64,000 nt of DNA from Sparassis latifolia (lineage: Eukaryota; Basidiomycota; Agaricomycetes; Polyporales; Sparassidaceae), in the NCBI GenBank assembly GCA_018466975.1, contig CM031555.1:1612001-1676000 (forward strand), in the 5' to 3' direction. Below the pieces are notes generated by a model. It searched no databases. It worked only from the letters and a program-made list of their open reading frames with translations, and had not been told where the DNA came from. The number at the start of each line of letters is the position of its first letter. Within the stretch, counting starts at the first letter, position 1. Shown in pieces: positions 47,204 through 59,946 of the stretch. The position numbers and the translations under genes were made by a program.

Positions 47204-50200
47204 CTATGAGAGTAAGCCAATCAACATCGGCGGATCTCCCGAGCCCAGGGGAGAACGCACATCGGCGCTAGAGTGTGGTCGGCGGAGGTAGGCGGTCAAG
47301 GACAGCGGTGCGAAGGAGTTGATCGAAGACTGTAAGTCGATTCCGATCGAGGCTGACTGTGCTAACAGATAGACTATCCAAGATGAATCTTGTTTATTCG
47401 TTCAGGTGCACGACGACTCGGAGAGGCTGCTTGACATAGGAAATTTGAGCGGCGGAGGTGTCTCACCGTGTGCTTTATAAAGCCCCAACAGTTAGACGGG
47501 GTAGCGACGGACCGACCTCAAATTTTAGGTTCCCCCTATTACGCAGGAGCGGTGCGCGGAGATGGGTTCCGAAGCCTAGTCCGCCCCCGCATGGTGCGTA
47601 TGATCAAAGTCCATCAGGCGGTGAGAGTGGATGGAATTCTTCTCTTGCGTAAATACAAACGTTTGGCCGAGACGAATGGAGTAGAACAACCTGATCATCT
47701 CGCGTGCGACCAGATAGACCGTCACGTGGGCCGCCAAATTCGTTGAAGTCTCTCGAAGTGACAAGACCACAGCCACATCTGGATCTAACGACGAACACAA
47801 AATACTTCCAGGATAGCATCACTTCTTCTTGACATTATCCCAGACTCTTGCGTGAGCTGTTTCTTATCTCAGGATCTGCCGTATATATTGTACCGTTAGA
47901 TGTCCAGTAACGCTCAGCACGATGATAATCCGAAGTCGAAACATTTTCTGTATGCGTCTAGAAATCCTTGAAGGCTCCAAGAAGAACGTGCAAACTGCGG
48001 CCATGCGCTGGCCGATAGTACACTGCTTCCTACGTACTCAAGTTTCAAGGTCGACGCACTCACCTCACCCGTTCAAGTCTGCAATATCACGCAAACTGGC
48101 CACTGGTAAGACGACACCCCACTGGCAGAGGAAGCAGCACCGTGCTAAGCTGTATCTGGCGTACGTGTTCCCATCCTTCTGTTAAAACAAATGTCACGCA
48201 GGAGACTTTCCTTGATGACTGTAAGGTTTGAAGAACCGAAGCTTAGGAAGTCACGAGTCTAGCCAGCAGCAGGCACTCACTTGCCTCAGTTTCATGTGCG
48301 TTTGTTCTGTCCGTCGTCTCTTCCCGGCATCCCATTTTATCCCTCTTGCTATTTCGATGATGGGGTGAATGGACCTTCGCTTGGCGGTTTATATCGCTCA
48401 CGTTCTAGCCTAGTGCACGACATGGCGTGGGCCCACTGCGGTATTCAGAGGTCTACACTCAGCGCTAGTTCAACTGCGCACAGCAACTTGCCGCTAAGGC
48501 TTCTAGAAAAGGTGTGTAAACTCCTCAGCTCTCTACCGTAAATATACTGTTGACTGTTCCCTACCGCACTTACAGTGCACATCAATACGCAGGGACAATA
48601 CAAACCACGTGCAAGTCCGGACTAACAAGCTTCCAATCGAGACCGACGTATGCGTGAGGTAATAACACAGAGTTACTGTCTCCAGGTGAAAGCCGGAAGG
48701 TTGACTTGATGTCGGAAGCAACAGGAAGCGATGTGTAATGCAATACACATTTGAATTGTGTCAACTGCCGTCCCGTAAGGGACTCAGTTCCAGTTCTTCA
48801 GTCTTCTCGTTCCCTGAATATCGCCTGAATTGGAGTTCATGGGCCGCTGAAGCGTCTTCACCGTCAATGCGACTCCACCCTGCTGGTCTGCTCGTTGAAC
48901 TTAGTGCTGTCCGCCCGCTCTCTCCTCGGGGCTCTATGGGTATCCGGGCAAATTGGTTCTCTCCTCTAGAACTGAACAGGTGATTCACGGACTTTCCGCG
49001 TCGACGTAGGTCTATGCATGGAAGTTCCCACAAGTCGGGGAATCAAAGGCATGTCCAGTTATCCGAGGACACATAGTTTTGTCCACCTTGTCTGATCATG
49101 TACACGCAGGGCTCTCCGGAAACTCGTTCTGGAGCGCGTACAGGCTGAAAATTTTCGTCAACTTGCCCGAGCATACGGGCACTTCGTCTGTGCAGGTATG
49201 CACGACCTGTCCTCATGTCAATGTTCCTCAGATGCTACTCGATAGACTCGCTCTACCGTATCGTGGGTTGTGCCTTAAAGTTACTCGGGACATCTATCAA
49301 GTCAAGAGCATTTTGCTTCCGCACGCACGAGTCAGATCCCAATTTATCGATGACGATTATCGATAAGAGAAAACCCAAGATGGTGATGTTGTCAATGACA
49401 CAGATGAAGTCCTCGTGGTGACTCGAGAAGCGTTATGCTCCCTTTTTCACAAGATCTCGAATATCAACCTTCGGCATGGCAAGGAGCCTGGCAATGAGCG
49501 CCTCCGATCATCATGTGCTACTGCGAGTTATCAGGCATGCTTCGCAGATACCATAGGCCCATGCACCTCGAGCATGAAAAAACCCATCGCATGCATGCGT
49601 TACGCGAACAAGGACAACGCGAGTCTGTTTCCTTCCAGAAGCTGAATTTCTGGTGCTCTGCTTACGGTGCGTCGTTGCGTGCAGATACCTTCGAATAATG
49701 CGTACGTCCATTCCACTTTTGACGCTTTGCTTCTCAGCTGTTGGGATAATTTCTGGTAGACCCCGGTTCTCATTTACCTCCGTCAGAATTCAAGCGTGGC
49801 GGAACACTTGAACCATCACATTCAAGGTAGGTTGGCCGACCTCTAAGTACCTCAAGTATACTTCCGGGAATGCTCTCCAGCCAACCTGCAAAGGTAAGTG
49901 CCCCGATCCTTCAGAATCTTTCATCACCGAGAGAGTTTTTTGCCGGGCGCAGGCAATTTTGCGTGTGTGGTTTTCACGGGAGAAGCCAACCGCTTCTGAT
50001 GGAGATCTGCGAGATAGTGGTTCCTCTTATTCCCCAGTGGACCATTAAGCATATCCCTTCTCACGAAGTGACTCGCTTGTGGAACACTCACATTGGGCGT
50101 CACGAGGCTGGGCTGGTGATTGGTCCGTGAAGTTAGTGAGGCAATCCACTGACTTGGCAAGTTGGAGAGTACTACGCGGCGCAATGGATAATATAGCGTT

Positions 50201-50376
50201 CTGGTCGGCTCATACAGCGAACAGTCAACACACTCTGGCTTGTAAGCGTCGGTGGGCTTCACGCCCACAAGTCATGATATATCACAAGAAGTTGTAATGC
50301 AATTACTGTAGATCATTGGGGTAGAGCAAAACGACAATGCACGACCAGCACGACGAAAGGGATGAACTACCTGATG
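47204..50376. other. Gene-poor stretch of about 3.2 kb
   Basis: Several short frames occur on both strands (for example plus 47458-47746, 48281-48541 and 49415-49710), some with coding-like composition but broken by stops. None shows a family motif and no terminal repeats were found. It is probably eroded coding or transposon sequence. The last few hundred bases should include the YME1 3' untranslated region. Confidence 0.4.
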
Positions 50377-53300
50377 CTATGACTTCTGCCCGACCGTCTC
50401 GGACATTAGTGAGACGTCGTCCTGTAGAACTTCGGCGATGTTGCGTATTGGCTCGCCCTTGATCACCTTCCTCACTTCGTCGGCATCCAGCGTCTCGTGT
50501 TCGACGAGGGCGGAGGCCAGCTGCCGATGAGAATGACCATACAATGATACGGGAAACAACCGTGTGAACTAGTACAAACACAGCAGTGGAGAGGAGAGCT
50601 TACCCTATGCAGTTCTTGCTCCTTCCCCTTGAGAAGATCGGTCACTCGTGACTCGCCCGCTATCAGTAGCCTGTTTCCACGGGGAAAGAAGAGATGCGTC
50701 AGTTCCAACAGCCACATACTTCCGAGCGATGCCAAGGCATTTTCCGAGGAAGTTATCGGACCCCAACGGAAACGGAATTCTTCCCATGATCGGAGAGCTA
50801 GCAAATGACACTATCCTGAGAGACAAGATACGCACTTTCGCACTTCGGAATCTATCTTGTCACGCGTTGTCGTACTAATCGTCTCATTTTCAGTGTAGTA
50901 GACGGGTCCGACTTTATCAGAAAATCCCCAATTCTAGAAGGAGCACACGAAACGACGCAGAAGACACCCAAGAGATAAATCAACTTCAGTGTGATGGAAG
51001 ACAAGGCACGAGAGGAAGAGGATGCCGACCTTGACCATCGCTTGAGCAGTGCGAGTAGCCTGCATCAAGTCTGATGATGCACCACTTGTGACGTTGGAGG
51101 GGCCATAGACTATATATGAAGAGTAATCAAGCGACCCCAATAGACCAGAAGGGTTGAACTCACTGAGTTCTTCAGCGACGCGTCCACCCATGCAGACATC
51201 GATGCGCGCGAGGTATTCTTTCAATGATACCGAGTACTGATCATCTTGAGGCAGTTGACTTGTCTGTCGTTGCGAAAATCAGGCGATAACTTCCAGGAAA
51301 GAAGAAGTGCAACATACAATACCGAGAGCATGCCCGCGAGGTACACATGTCACTTTGTGCAAGGGCATCGCACCGTCTGTGTACAAAGCCACAAGAGCAT
51401 GACCACCCTAATAACAAAACATCAGACACCAACTATGAGAGCGATTGTTGAATATACCTCATGGTAAGCAGTCATTTTCTTGACCTCTTCGCTGATATAT
51501 GTGCTCTTTCGCTCGGAACCCAGGATAATCCGGTCCTTAACTTTCGATTAGAACCCTACAATAATGAATCCGTGACACAGTACCGACCTTAGCCCATTCG
51601 AAATGAGAGAGGTCCACCGCCTTGGCTCCTTGCTTCGATGCTTGAACGGCTGCTTGACTGAATACTCGTCAACCTGTGTACGAACAATCCACCAGCACAG
51701 CCCCACAATACTCAGCCACGGACTATGGCACAATCTGGTGTCGTAGAGGAAATGAGAAGAAGGGCAGGTAACTTACTTCACCATATTCTGCAGGTCCGCT
51801 CCCGAGAAGCCTGCGGTACCCCGTGCGAGGATCGTTGCATCGACATCTACGAGCATGAAGCATTGACACACGGAATATATAATCTCAGAAATAAAACTTA
51901 CTGGGGGCTACCACGACATCTTTCATGTGGTGTTTCAAAATCTGAACTCGGCCGCGAACATCCGGCAAGGGGACAGCAATATGTCTATCAAACCGACCAG
52001 GTCGCACAAGGGCACTACAGATTCGTGTAAGGTCAACAATACCAAAACTCGCGAGCTCGATGCAACTCACGGATCGAGACTGTCAGGGAAGTTCGTTGCC
52101 GCAATAACGATGACTCCTTCAGTCTGCAGGAACCCATCCATCTCGACCAACAGCTGGTTCAGCGTCTGCTTCATATATTGCGTGTCACGGTTGGAGCGCT
52201 TCCCGCCGATCGCGTCAATCTCGTCTATGAAAATGATGGCGGGCTGTCTCTTCCGCGCAGCTGCAAAGAGATCACGAACACGCTTTGCACCGACACCGAC
52301 GAACATCTCATCAAACTCGGAACTGAGCAAAAAGTGTTAGCGCTCAATAAATGAGCGAAAGTGAGCCAATAACTCACCCAGAAGCAAAGAAGAATGGCAC
52401 GCCAGCTTCCCCTGCCACGGACCGCGCAAGCATCGTTTTTCCAGTTCCTGGCGGTCCAGTCAGGAGGATACCCTTAGGTAATTTCCCGCCAAGCGCCGCA
52501 AAGGACGTGGGATCCTTCAGGAACTCGACTACCTCTTGCAGTTCCTGAAAATGTTCGATTTTTAGCACATCGTAGTTGACCCTAACGAATAATGATGTAC
52601 ATCCTTCGCTTCGTCGACACCGTGTACGTCGTTAAACTTGTACGTCTTGCCCTGCACAGGTTCGAATTCGCTTTGATGAGGGCCAGCTTTCATCAGGCCG
52701 GAGTTCTCAAGGAGGACGGCGAGCATGACGAGAAGGACTGCATACGGCAATGAGGTAATATGCGAAGCCACTGACCAAAAAAATTACTACTTACAGAAAC
52801 TTGTTACCGCTGTGAGGACCAAGAACCGGATCATGCGTGGCACCCAGGAGCCTTTCGCTGTAAATGTCGGTTAGAACAATATCCGAGCATTCACCATGTC
52901 AGGACTAGTGAGCTAGCATCAGCACGACTAGCTAGAACCGCGAGAATATTTCATGCCGGGAGTAGTGCAAGTGGTGGTACGTGCGTCTAGGCATACATAG
53001 CAACACTGCATGCACAGACCCACGTAGTCCATACGTCCACAACTCCCCGTACGAAAAACCCCGTTCACCAACGACATTGCATTAGGACGTGTTGGCAAGT
53101 CCAAAATGTACGTTCACGCAAACAGTATACGCTAAAGAAGCTAAATGGCCGATACCCACGTTCATTGATTGTGACCACAACGGGATTGTCAGGAACTCCG
53201 AGTCCGCCATTCAGCGCCGTTGCAAAATTAGCCATGCCGGCCTTGTTCGCCGCTGAACCACCAACAGACAGTGCGGCTTGTCGCGTCAGAACTGCTTGAG

Positions 53301-54109
53301 CTAACAACTGACTGGACGTCGGAGTCGGGGCACGCTGCGCGGGTTGCTGGGATGACACAGAATCGGAAGAGACAGCAGAGTCCGTTGCAGCAGGTGAAGT
53401 TGCGGCATCCGAAGAACCGACAGAGTCCGAGGAAGTAGCCAGTGAACTAGACGAAGCCGAAGAAGATGTTGAGGTAGAGGCAGCTGCGTGAACACCGAGC
53501 AGGGAATCGCGTTTCTGGACGGCAGCATCGACAGACGATGACAGACCATTCTCGACTAGAGCCGTGAGATACAATTGGAAAGCAATATCAGAGCGCAGAA
53601 GAGGATTTGAGGGATCCTACGAAACACGTGTGAGAGCGAATACACGAGTGGGGAAAGAGTGCATACGAAGTCACACATGTGTTCCCATCTCGCGATGACC
53701 ACGTCATACCCTGGCTTTATCTTCGTTCCTACAAGAGCCTGAAACAGAGAAATCTGCTTCTGAGGGTCTGTGGGATTTGCATTCGCTTCCGCCTCGATTG
53801 CAGCGACATTGGCTACAACACTTGGAGGTGGTGTAGGAACGGGAGGTTTGCGTGAGAAGATGGAGGATAATGATAATGCTCTAGAGTGCGGGAGCAACAA
53901 TGGTCTACGTGGAAGAGGATGGGTATGAAGACTGAACAAAATTGGTGCGGAAGTGAAGAGTGAGCGTTGCAGGAGAGAATGAGTTGGTGGTCGGAACGTC
54001 GGTGCTCTGGTGCGCAATGCGCCCAGAAACTGTCGATGCAGCAGCCATACTGTCAGCAAAATGTTACGGAAAGCAATCACGACATACGTACCAGAGAATG
54101 GAAAGACAT
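50377..54109 (-). CDS. YME1: Mitochondrial i-AAA protease (FtsH family, Yme1)
   Basis: Yme1 is the ATP-dependent zinc protease of the inner membrane facing the intermembrane space. Many short exons are used. The start at 54109 (MSFHSLV, then [15 protein letters not shown] after a 38-nt intron with GTATGT/CTGACAG ends) is inferred; it gives a basic presequence. Next are an N-terminal domain ([21 protein letters not shown]), a long Ser/Ala-rich linker, one membrane segment ([18 protein letters not shown]), the AAA module (Walker [21 protein letters not shown], pore loop, Walker [36 protein letters not shown]) and the protease site [12 protein letters not shown], split by an intron (about 51450-51407). 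It ends [11 protein letters not shown] at 50377. The gene appears intact. Confidence 0.92.
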
Positions 54110-54684
54110 GCTGTCGTGCCAACAGCTCCCCTCGTCGTCGTCCCCGTCTGTGTCCTTGTCGTGCACAGAAAAGTTATGAGGTGTGTGAGCCCTTTCGCTA
54201 TCCACGTGAGTCTCCGGTCACGTTACACCTACGCAAAACCTCGGCAGCTGGCTTTAACATCTCCGAAAATACTGGGCTCATCTCTACGAACTGCTTGACT
54301 GGAGGACGACTGGAGGAGGTGCTGGCGGACAACATACACACTTGGATGCATGTATGATTTTCTTGGATAATTTTTTAGATTCACGTTCAGACTACATGGG
54401 GCATCGAGTGGACGTCGGTCATCTAGTGCTTACAATACGATGTCCGCCTTCGCCCCTGTGGGCTGAGGACATGTCTACGACAGGCCTCGACGAACCAAGT
54501 ATGTATGGAGCAGCGGATCTACGATGGCATGAGCGGGACGTTGGCCGGACTAACACTCCGCTACCTGGAGTACTTACAGGATCGCCGGTGATAAGACCAT
54601 ATAGGTGAATGGGGTTGCTCAGGCTGAACATTACAGATCCATGCTAACTCTTGTCTTGTGCTACTGTATGTAAGTGTCACTGCA
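54110..54684. other. Divergent upstream region of YME1 and the TMCO4-like gene
   Basis: This 575-bp interval lies between divergent genes. Only short overlapping open frames occur; no TATA box or repeat stands out. Confidence 0.4.
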
Positions 54685-55985
54685 ATGAGCGATTTGACAC
54701 TGGTGACGCTTCCACAACATCTCACTGAAGCGGAATTCTGTACCGTATTCCAGCATGTCTTTCGTCGTCTTGCCACATTCCGCAGAACTCTGCGCTATGA
54801 ACGAATGCAGCTTCTCCACGCTCTTAGAGGCTGAAAATTTGAACAAAAGGGATGCATTCGACCTGGAAGTGAATATCTTGGCGCAGAATCTGCTCGAACA
54901 CTTGTGGCTAGCATGTAACGAATTAGACGGAGGTAAGTCGAGTATCCACTCATCTGTCCCCATAGATGAGTCTGACGCGCATGCGAGTATTCCTACAATT
55001 TTTTGTCGTAGTTAGCGAAGACGCGGTCGCTGCCACTCTCAAAAGTCCGCACCAATCCATAGACGAAGTGGAGCGCAAGACCAATAGAGCTAAAGATGAA
55101 CACGCGCAGAAAGGGAAGACGCTACGATGCACTGGTATCGGTGCGGTTGCCGGTGGGGTACTCGTCGGCGTCACAGGCGGGCTGGCAGCGCCTCTGGTGG
55201 ACGCAAACATCTCCACCATCTTCGCCTGGCTCGGCGTCGGCGGCACCGCAGCGGGTTTGCTCGCCAGCGGGCTTGCCAGTTCGTCAGTAGTCTGCGGAGC
55301 ACTCTTTGGTGCCTACGGCTCAAAGAGATCGGCAGAGGTCGTCAGTCGGTACACGAGAGAAGTGGAAGACGTGGCGATTGTGTCCGTTCGACAGCCAAAG
55401 CAGACTCTAGCTGTGAGATTGTGTGTCAGCGGTTGGCTGAACTCTCCGGAGGACGTGGTCACTCCGTGGACCGTGTTCAGTGGGGATGACACGTTCTCGC
55501 TACAATGGGTATGTTGTAACTTTTATTCCAATGCACCGTTCCGAGTCTCAGCTAGGAAGTAGAGGCGTTGCAGAGGCTCTCCGATGTGCTTACGGCTCTC
55601 ATTAAAGCCCAGGCTATGCAGTATGTGAAGGCCGAAATCATCAAATGCACTGTCTTCGCAAGTGTCTGCGCGGGCCTTTCCCCTACTGCCTGGTTGAAGA
55701 TAGCCCAAATCATCGGTAGGCGTTCTATGACTCTGCTCTTCAGGGCTTTCAACTCGTTTCTCAGACAACCCTTGGATGACCGCCAAGTCCTTCGCGACGA
55801 AGACCGGGCGAGTGCTGGGCACTCTCCTCCACCAACGTGTCCTTGGTAACCGCCCCGTTACGCTCGTAGATTATTCCCTTGGCTCGTTCGTCATCTTCGA
55901 GGCACTGCAGTACCTCGCCTCGCTGCCGCCCGTCGAGACCTCGTCGCACCTTGTCCACGATGTCTACCTATTCGGGGCTCCAGTG

Positions 55986-57807
55986 TAGGGAGTGACACGG
56001 GTTAACCCGGATTATGACCGGGTGAAACCCGCAGGTAAACACGACGTGGAGTCTGTGACCGTACCCGACCCGTACCCGTTGATTTAAACCCGGGTTAACC
56101 TGCAGGTATAGCGCGGGTACCCGCGGATAACCCGTGAGTTAGGCGTGTAGCTGGCAAGTCTCCAAGAAACTGACGAATGTGATCCCACTAAAGCAGGCAA
56201 TATTCTCGAGATAGTACACAATGATCTGCAAGTGTCAACTGACACCTAGTGAGCGTTGCATTCGCGGTGGTCGCTGCGACTCACCGTCACCAGCAACTAG
56301 CGCCCGTGTGCTTGCAGGAGCGCTCGTGTCACAGGTTACGCCTGTTTTCAGCCGCTGCCGAATGCTCGAAAACTGAATAAGTCCGTAGCGCCGCGCGAGC
56401 ACGGCAGAGCCCGCTAGCTTATTGGGGTTGTTTGCGATATGATGATTTGACATTAGACACCACAAATTGCAGGTTACACAGATTTCAATATACAGATTTC
56501 AATTCTCGCTGCATACAAAGTGCAATGGTGTCGGTCTCAATGCCATGTGCTTTGGCTGTTCTCACCAGCAGGTCCTCGTTGGCATCAGTTGTGAACAGGG
56601 AGGATGAGGAATGTATAGGAAACATGATACTCAATGTATATGCAATATTCGGAGACTCAATGACGGGAGACGATGACCAGTAGATTCGCAACCTTGCACA
56701 AAGACAGGTTGCGATGACAAAGGGGAACCACCCGCGACGTGCGGGTCAGAACACGAAGAACTGCCTACACCGTAGGCGCACGTACAATGAGTAGAACCAC
56801 TATCCGCCATACGGATAGGACACAGAGTACTACCGTTCCGAGAGGGAACAGCCACAGACGGAGATCCAACTTCAACGAGATGACTGCCATCGGCAGTGTC
56901 GGCGTACGGAGAGAAAGAGGTGCTCGCACCTTCTAAAACAGCAAAGATTTCATCAGTAATGTAGACAAGTAATAAAAATGCGAGAAATACCATTGAAAGG
57001 GTACCGGGGGAAGTAGCTGCCGCCGCACGTAGAGGTAGAGGGCGTGCTCGCATCTGTCACAAGATCATCAGGACTACTAGACATGGGAAGAGCATGACGC
57101 GCACCGTCGGCGGAGCACACAGCCATCCATGTGTACCCTTGTGGCGTGTTGAATGCGTCAAACGGGTCTGGATCCGCGAGTACACCGCCAGAAATGATCG
57201 GGCATAATATATCCATCCAGTCGTGCCCAAGAACGATGTCGGGATCCGCAATATATCCAACATGTAACGGGTGGTGGGGGGTGTAGTATCCCGTCGTCGA
57301 CGGTATGACAACTGGGCCGGACACGGTACAGTGCGCAACCCCTGAGATCAGAGAGACGGTAGGCGGTAGACCATGCGCCAAGGCGAAACGAGTAGACAGA
57401 GTAGACTCCGAGCAGGACACATCCAACAGAACTGAAGCGGGTATTTCTGCGTATGAGCCGCGTAGCGATTGAGATGCACCTTTTCAGTCGATGGTGGATT
57501 ACGTGTGCTGTTGCGCCGTGACCTGTTGTGACATCAAACACGTGACTTTGCAAAAATGGCGGGGAGCACGGACAGGTCGATCACCTCTAAGAACCCACTA
57601 GCAGAGCTAGCGGGAATATATGGACCTGCCGGCCTCTTCCCCGGCCCCTCAGACCAAAAAGTACCAGGAGTGTCCATAAGTGGGTATACCCGTACCCGAC
57701 CGGTGGCATGTGCAGGTCACCCGGAACCCGTGCAGGTCACCTGCACGGGTGTGATGTGGGTCGGGTCGCAGGTACACCCGGGCAGATGTTAACCATGTCA
57801 CTCCCTA
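55986..57807. mobile_element. Non-autonomous hAT element inserted in the TMCO4-like gene
   Basis: The 1,822-bp element starts TAGGGAGTGACA and ends TGTCACTCCCTA, with 12 bp of perfect inverted repeat and weaker similarity beyond (GGTTAAC). The 8-bp duplication CTCCAGTG lies at 55978-55985 and 57808-57815. Both subterminal regions (about 55998-56140 and 57680-57785) are crowded with ACCCG/CGGGT and GGTTAACC motifs, as expected for transposase binding in hAT ends. No transposase domain (BED finger, RW or hATC) was seen. Confidence 0.93.
56953..57480 (-). CDS. Retropepsin-like open frame carried by the hAT element
   Basis: A minus-strand frame of about 175 codons runs from about 57480 to 56953. 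It contains IPASVLLDVSCSESTLSTRF, where an Asp replaces the usual D-[ST]-G context (here DVSCSES), then GPVVIPSTTGYYTPHHPLHV and DIVLGHDWMDILCPII, the layout of retropepsin-like domains in many agaricomycete hypothetical proteins. The catalytic D-T/S-G is not intact. It ends in a hydrophobic stretch (GISRIFITCLHY). It may be cargo captured by the element; a function is not claimed. Confidence 0.4.
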   Translation of the reverse strand, partial: GASQSLRGSYAEIPASVLLDVSCSESTLSTRFALAHGLPPTVSLISGVAHCTVSGPVVIPSTTGYYTPHHPLHVGYIADPDIVLGHDWMDILCPIISGGVLADPDPFDAFNTPQGYTWMAVCSADGARHALPMSSSPDDLVTDASTPSTSTCGGSYFPRYPFNGISRIFITCLHY

Positions 57808-58073
57808 CTCCAGTGCCTACTGATGAAGCTGCGTGGTCTGCCGCTCGGCGTGTCGTCGCTGGGTGGGGTCTAATAATTACGTCTTGGCTGTCCTGTCGAG
57901 GGTGTCGGACATTAGCTGGGGCGCAGTGGGGCACCAGTGTTAATAAAGGGTGTTGAGAACGTGGCATGTCATCAAATTGACGGGCACTTGAAGTGGAGAG
58001 GGATGATTGGGCAGTGCTTGGAAGAGTGTGGGGCTGCTGGGATTCTCCATGGTGAGGTGGAGAAACATCTTAC

Positions 58074-58208
58074 AGTTGCCGAGGGAGGACAGGTCTATTC
58101 CCCAAGTTCTCGACACAAATCAGTGGCTGCGGATCAATTGTTTGATGGGAAAAACAGATATTTAATTGACTGCCAAGGCTCGTGGCCGGTTAGGCACCTG
58201 CCAAGCCG
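58074..58208 (+). repeat. Direct repeat unit A (135 bp)
   Basis: It begins GTTGCCGAGGGAGGACAGG and ends near CACCTGCCAAGCC. It is about 88% similar to 58959-59095, in the same orientation 885 bp downstream. It starts just past the last recognisable TMCO4 codons. Confidence 0.75.
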
Positions 58209-59946
58209 GCTATTTCCCATGTCTACTCACCGTCCCGCCGTGGCGCCGCCATGTCACGCACTCGTGCTCACGATGTTCTGGCGTCATTTCTGCTTCTTTG
58301 TCGGTAGTATTGGCTTGCAGGTTCTTACTCCATGCATCTTTATTATATTTGCAGTTGAGTTAGGCCAAAACTGTTGTTCAGGAGGGAGTGGTTGTACTTC
58401 ACTTACGTACACCCAACTTTTTAAGATGGAAGAGGACCTAGTGAACAATATTTGGGCACTTACTAGTAGTGAAGACAACTATCAAGTGATCTACTGCAAA
58501 CCATGATGCCATAAGGGACTCAGTGAGTATGTTGCACTTCTCTGCTGAGTCCAGGATTTTGTGTACATGGTTCTCCTTTCTGTATGCATCACGGTAGGGG
58601 TACCTATCTATGTTCTTTATACTTAGTCTCCCGAGGGCAGATGGTAGACACTCCGCTTCAACCTCGTACCTCGGATATCCATGTCTGACATCTGCTTTTT
58701 ATTACGGGCTCTTACTAGGAGGTCTTGATTGCCGACCCAGCACATCACGTGCTGGCACAACGCGTCTGTAAATCACGCTGAACGTGTCGCATTTTGAGCA
58801 CAAGAAGCACCCGTTGTCCTGTGCTGCATGTGTATACAATACTTTCCAATGGGTATATTAATTGAGATTGATTTTGGAAACTTTGCTGTCTTATCTGCTT
58901 TGTACTGGTCCAAGAGGGCATTACATGTTTGAATCTCGTAGGAATCCCTCTATTCTATGGTTGCCGAGGATGGACAGGTCTATTTCCCAAGTTCTCGACG
59001 CAAATCCCTAGTTGCAGATCAATTGTTTGATGGGAAAAATAGATATTTAATTGAGTGCCGAGGCTCGTGGCCGGTTGGATGCCTGCCAAGCCCACCATTT
59101 CTCACACTCCCGCCGCACTGCCATGTTGCGCTCATTGCTTTGCACGATGCACGATGCTGCTGGTGTATGTTCTGCTTACTTGCTACTACTGGCTCACTGA
59201 TATTCTCTCTGTGTTTTGTTTACATACCGATACTGAAACTTCATTTCACAGGTCACTGGCGCGGCACTCGTCACATCGGCTATTCTACTTTCTCTCGGTC
59301 TGCTAGTAAGCCTGTAGGTGCATCACTGTGTGCCGCTCTCATCCTCCCGTTTTCTTATTCCTCTTCCCTATCTCACATGTGTCACATCCCTCAGTGTCTT
59401 GTGCTTTTCTATCCCATGGAGTGATTGACCTTCAGAAGATGCTTGTCTTCAACTTGCATGAGCTCGTCGTGCGTCGCATTGATGCACTTGCTCAAGCATG
59501 AGTATGTCACATCGTATCAGGACCTAACTGATGAGCCCGAGGCAGCAGGTAACTTTCACCAGAGTTTCAAGGATGCGGAGCCCCCTGTTGATACGTGGAA
59601 GGTCATGATGTACTGTAGGTTTCTAGGTATGTAGTGCCCTACTCAGCCCTCATTTCCCCTCGTGCAATCTGCGGATACCTGCTTCTTCTTCAGATTCCCA
59701 CCAGGTTGGTGATGTTCTGAGGGTCCGCCCACTACTCCAGATAGCCCTGCAATCACTAGCCGCACCAGCTATACATACCAACTGTTCATTCCGTGTGGGC
59801 ACCACAGGTGGCTTATGTCGCTTAGGCAGTGCCGGCGTAAGCCTGCGCAGCTGCGACGTCACCGCAGGCTTATTGTGCGGAATTGAACGTGTATTCACCT
59901 GGATGTTCAAGTGCTCCGCAGTGTGGCTCACCTTCAGGCTGTGCCC
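58209..59946. other. Stretch without a supported gene, holding repeat unit B
   Basis: Repeat unit B lies at 58959-59095. Short frames rich in Leu, Cys and Tyr (for example 59120-59420) look like translated AT/pyrimidine-rich non-coding DNA. No gene is supported. Confidence 0.4.
58959..59095 (+). repeat. Direct repeat unit B
   Basis: It begins GTTGCCGAGGATGGACAGG and shares with unit A the inner stretch GATCAATTGTTTGATGGGAA and the end GGCTCGTGGCCGGTT. The copies are diverged, so the duplication is old or both came from a dispersed element. Confidence 0.75.

Larger units (their letters stand above)
54685..58070 (+). pseudogene. TMCO4/DUF726 family gene broken by a hAT insertion and frameshifts
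   Basis: DUF726 (TMCO4/Mil1-like) proteins are membrane-associated with an alpha/beta-hydrolase-like part. The start MSDLTLVTLPQHLTEAEFC (54685) is in a different frame from the following LNKRDAFDLEVNILAQNLLE. After an intron comes the characteristic double membrane region (GIGAVAGGVLVGVTGGLAAP; GVGGTAAGLLASGLASSSVV), then PVTLVDYSLGSFVIFEALQY, where the usual G-x-S-x-G begins with Asp, and VHDVYLFGAPV. There the hAT element 55986-57807 interrupts it. The frame resumes at PTDEAAWSAARRVVAGW, followed by two more frameshifts through NYVLAVLSRVSDISWG and KGVENVACHQIDGHLKWRGM. The insertion plus three frameshifts indicate loss of function. Confidence 0.85.
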
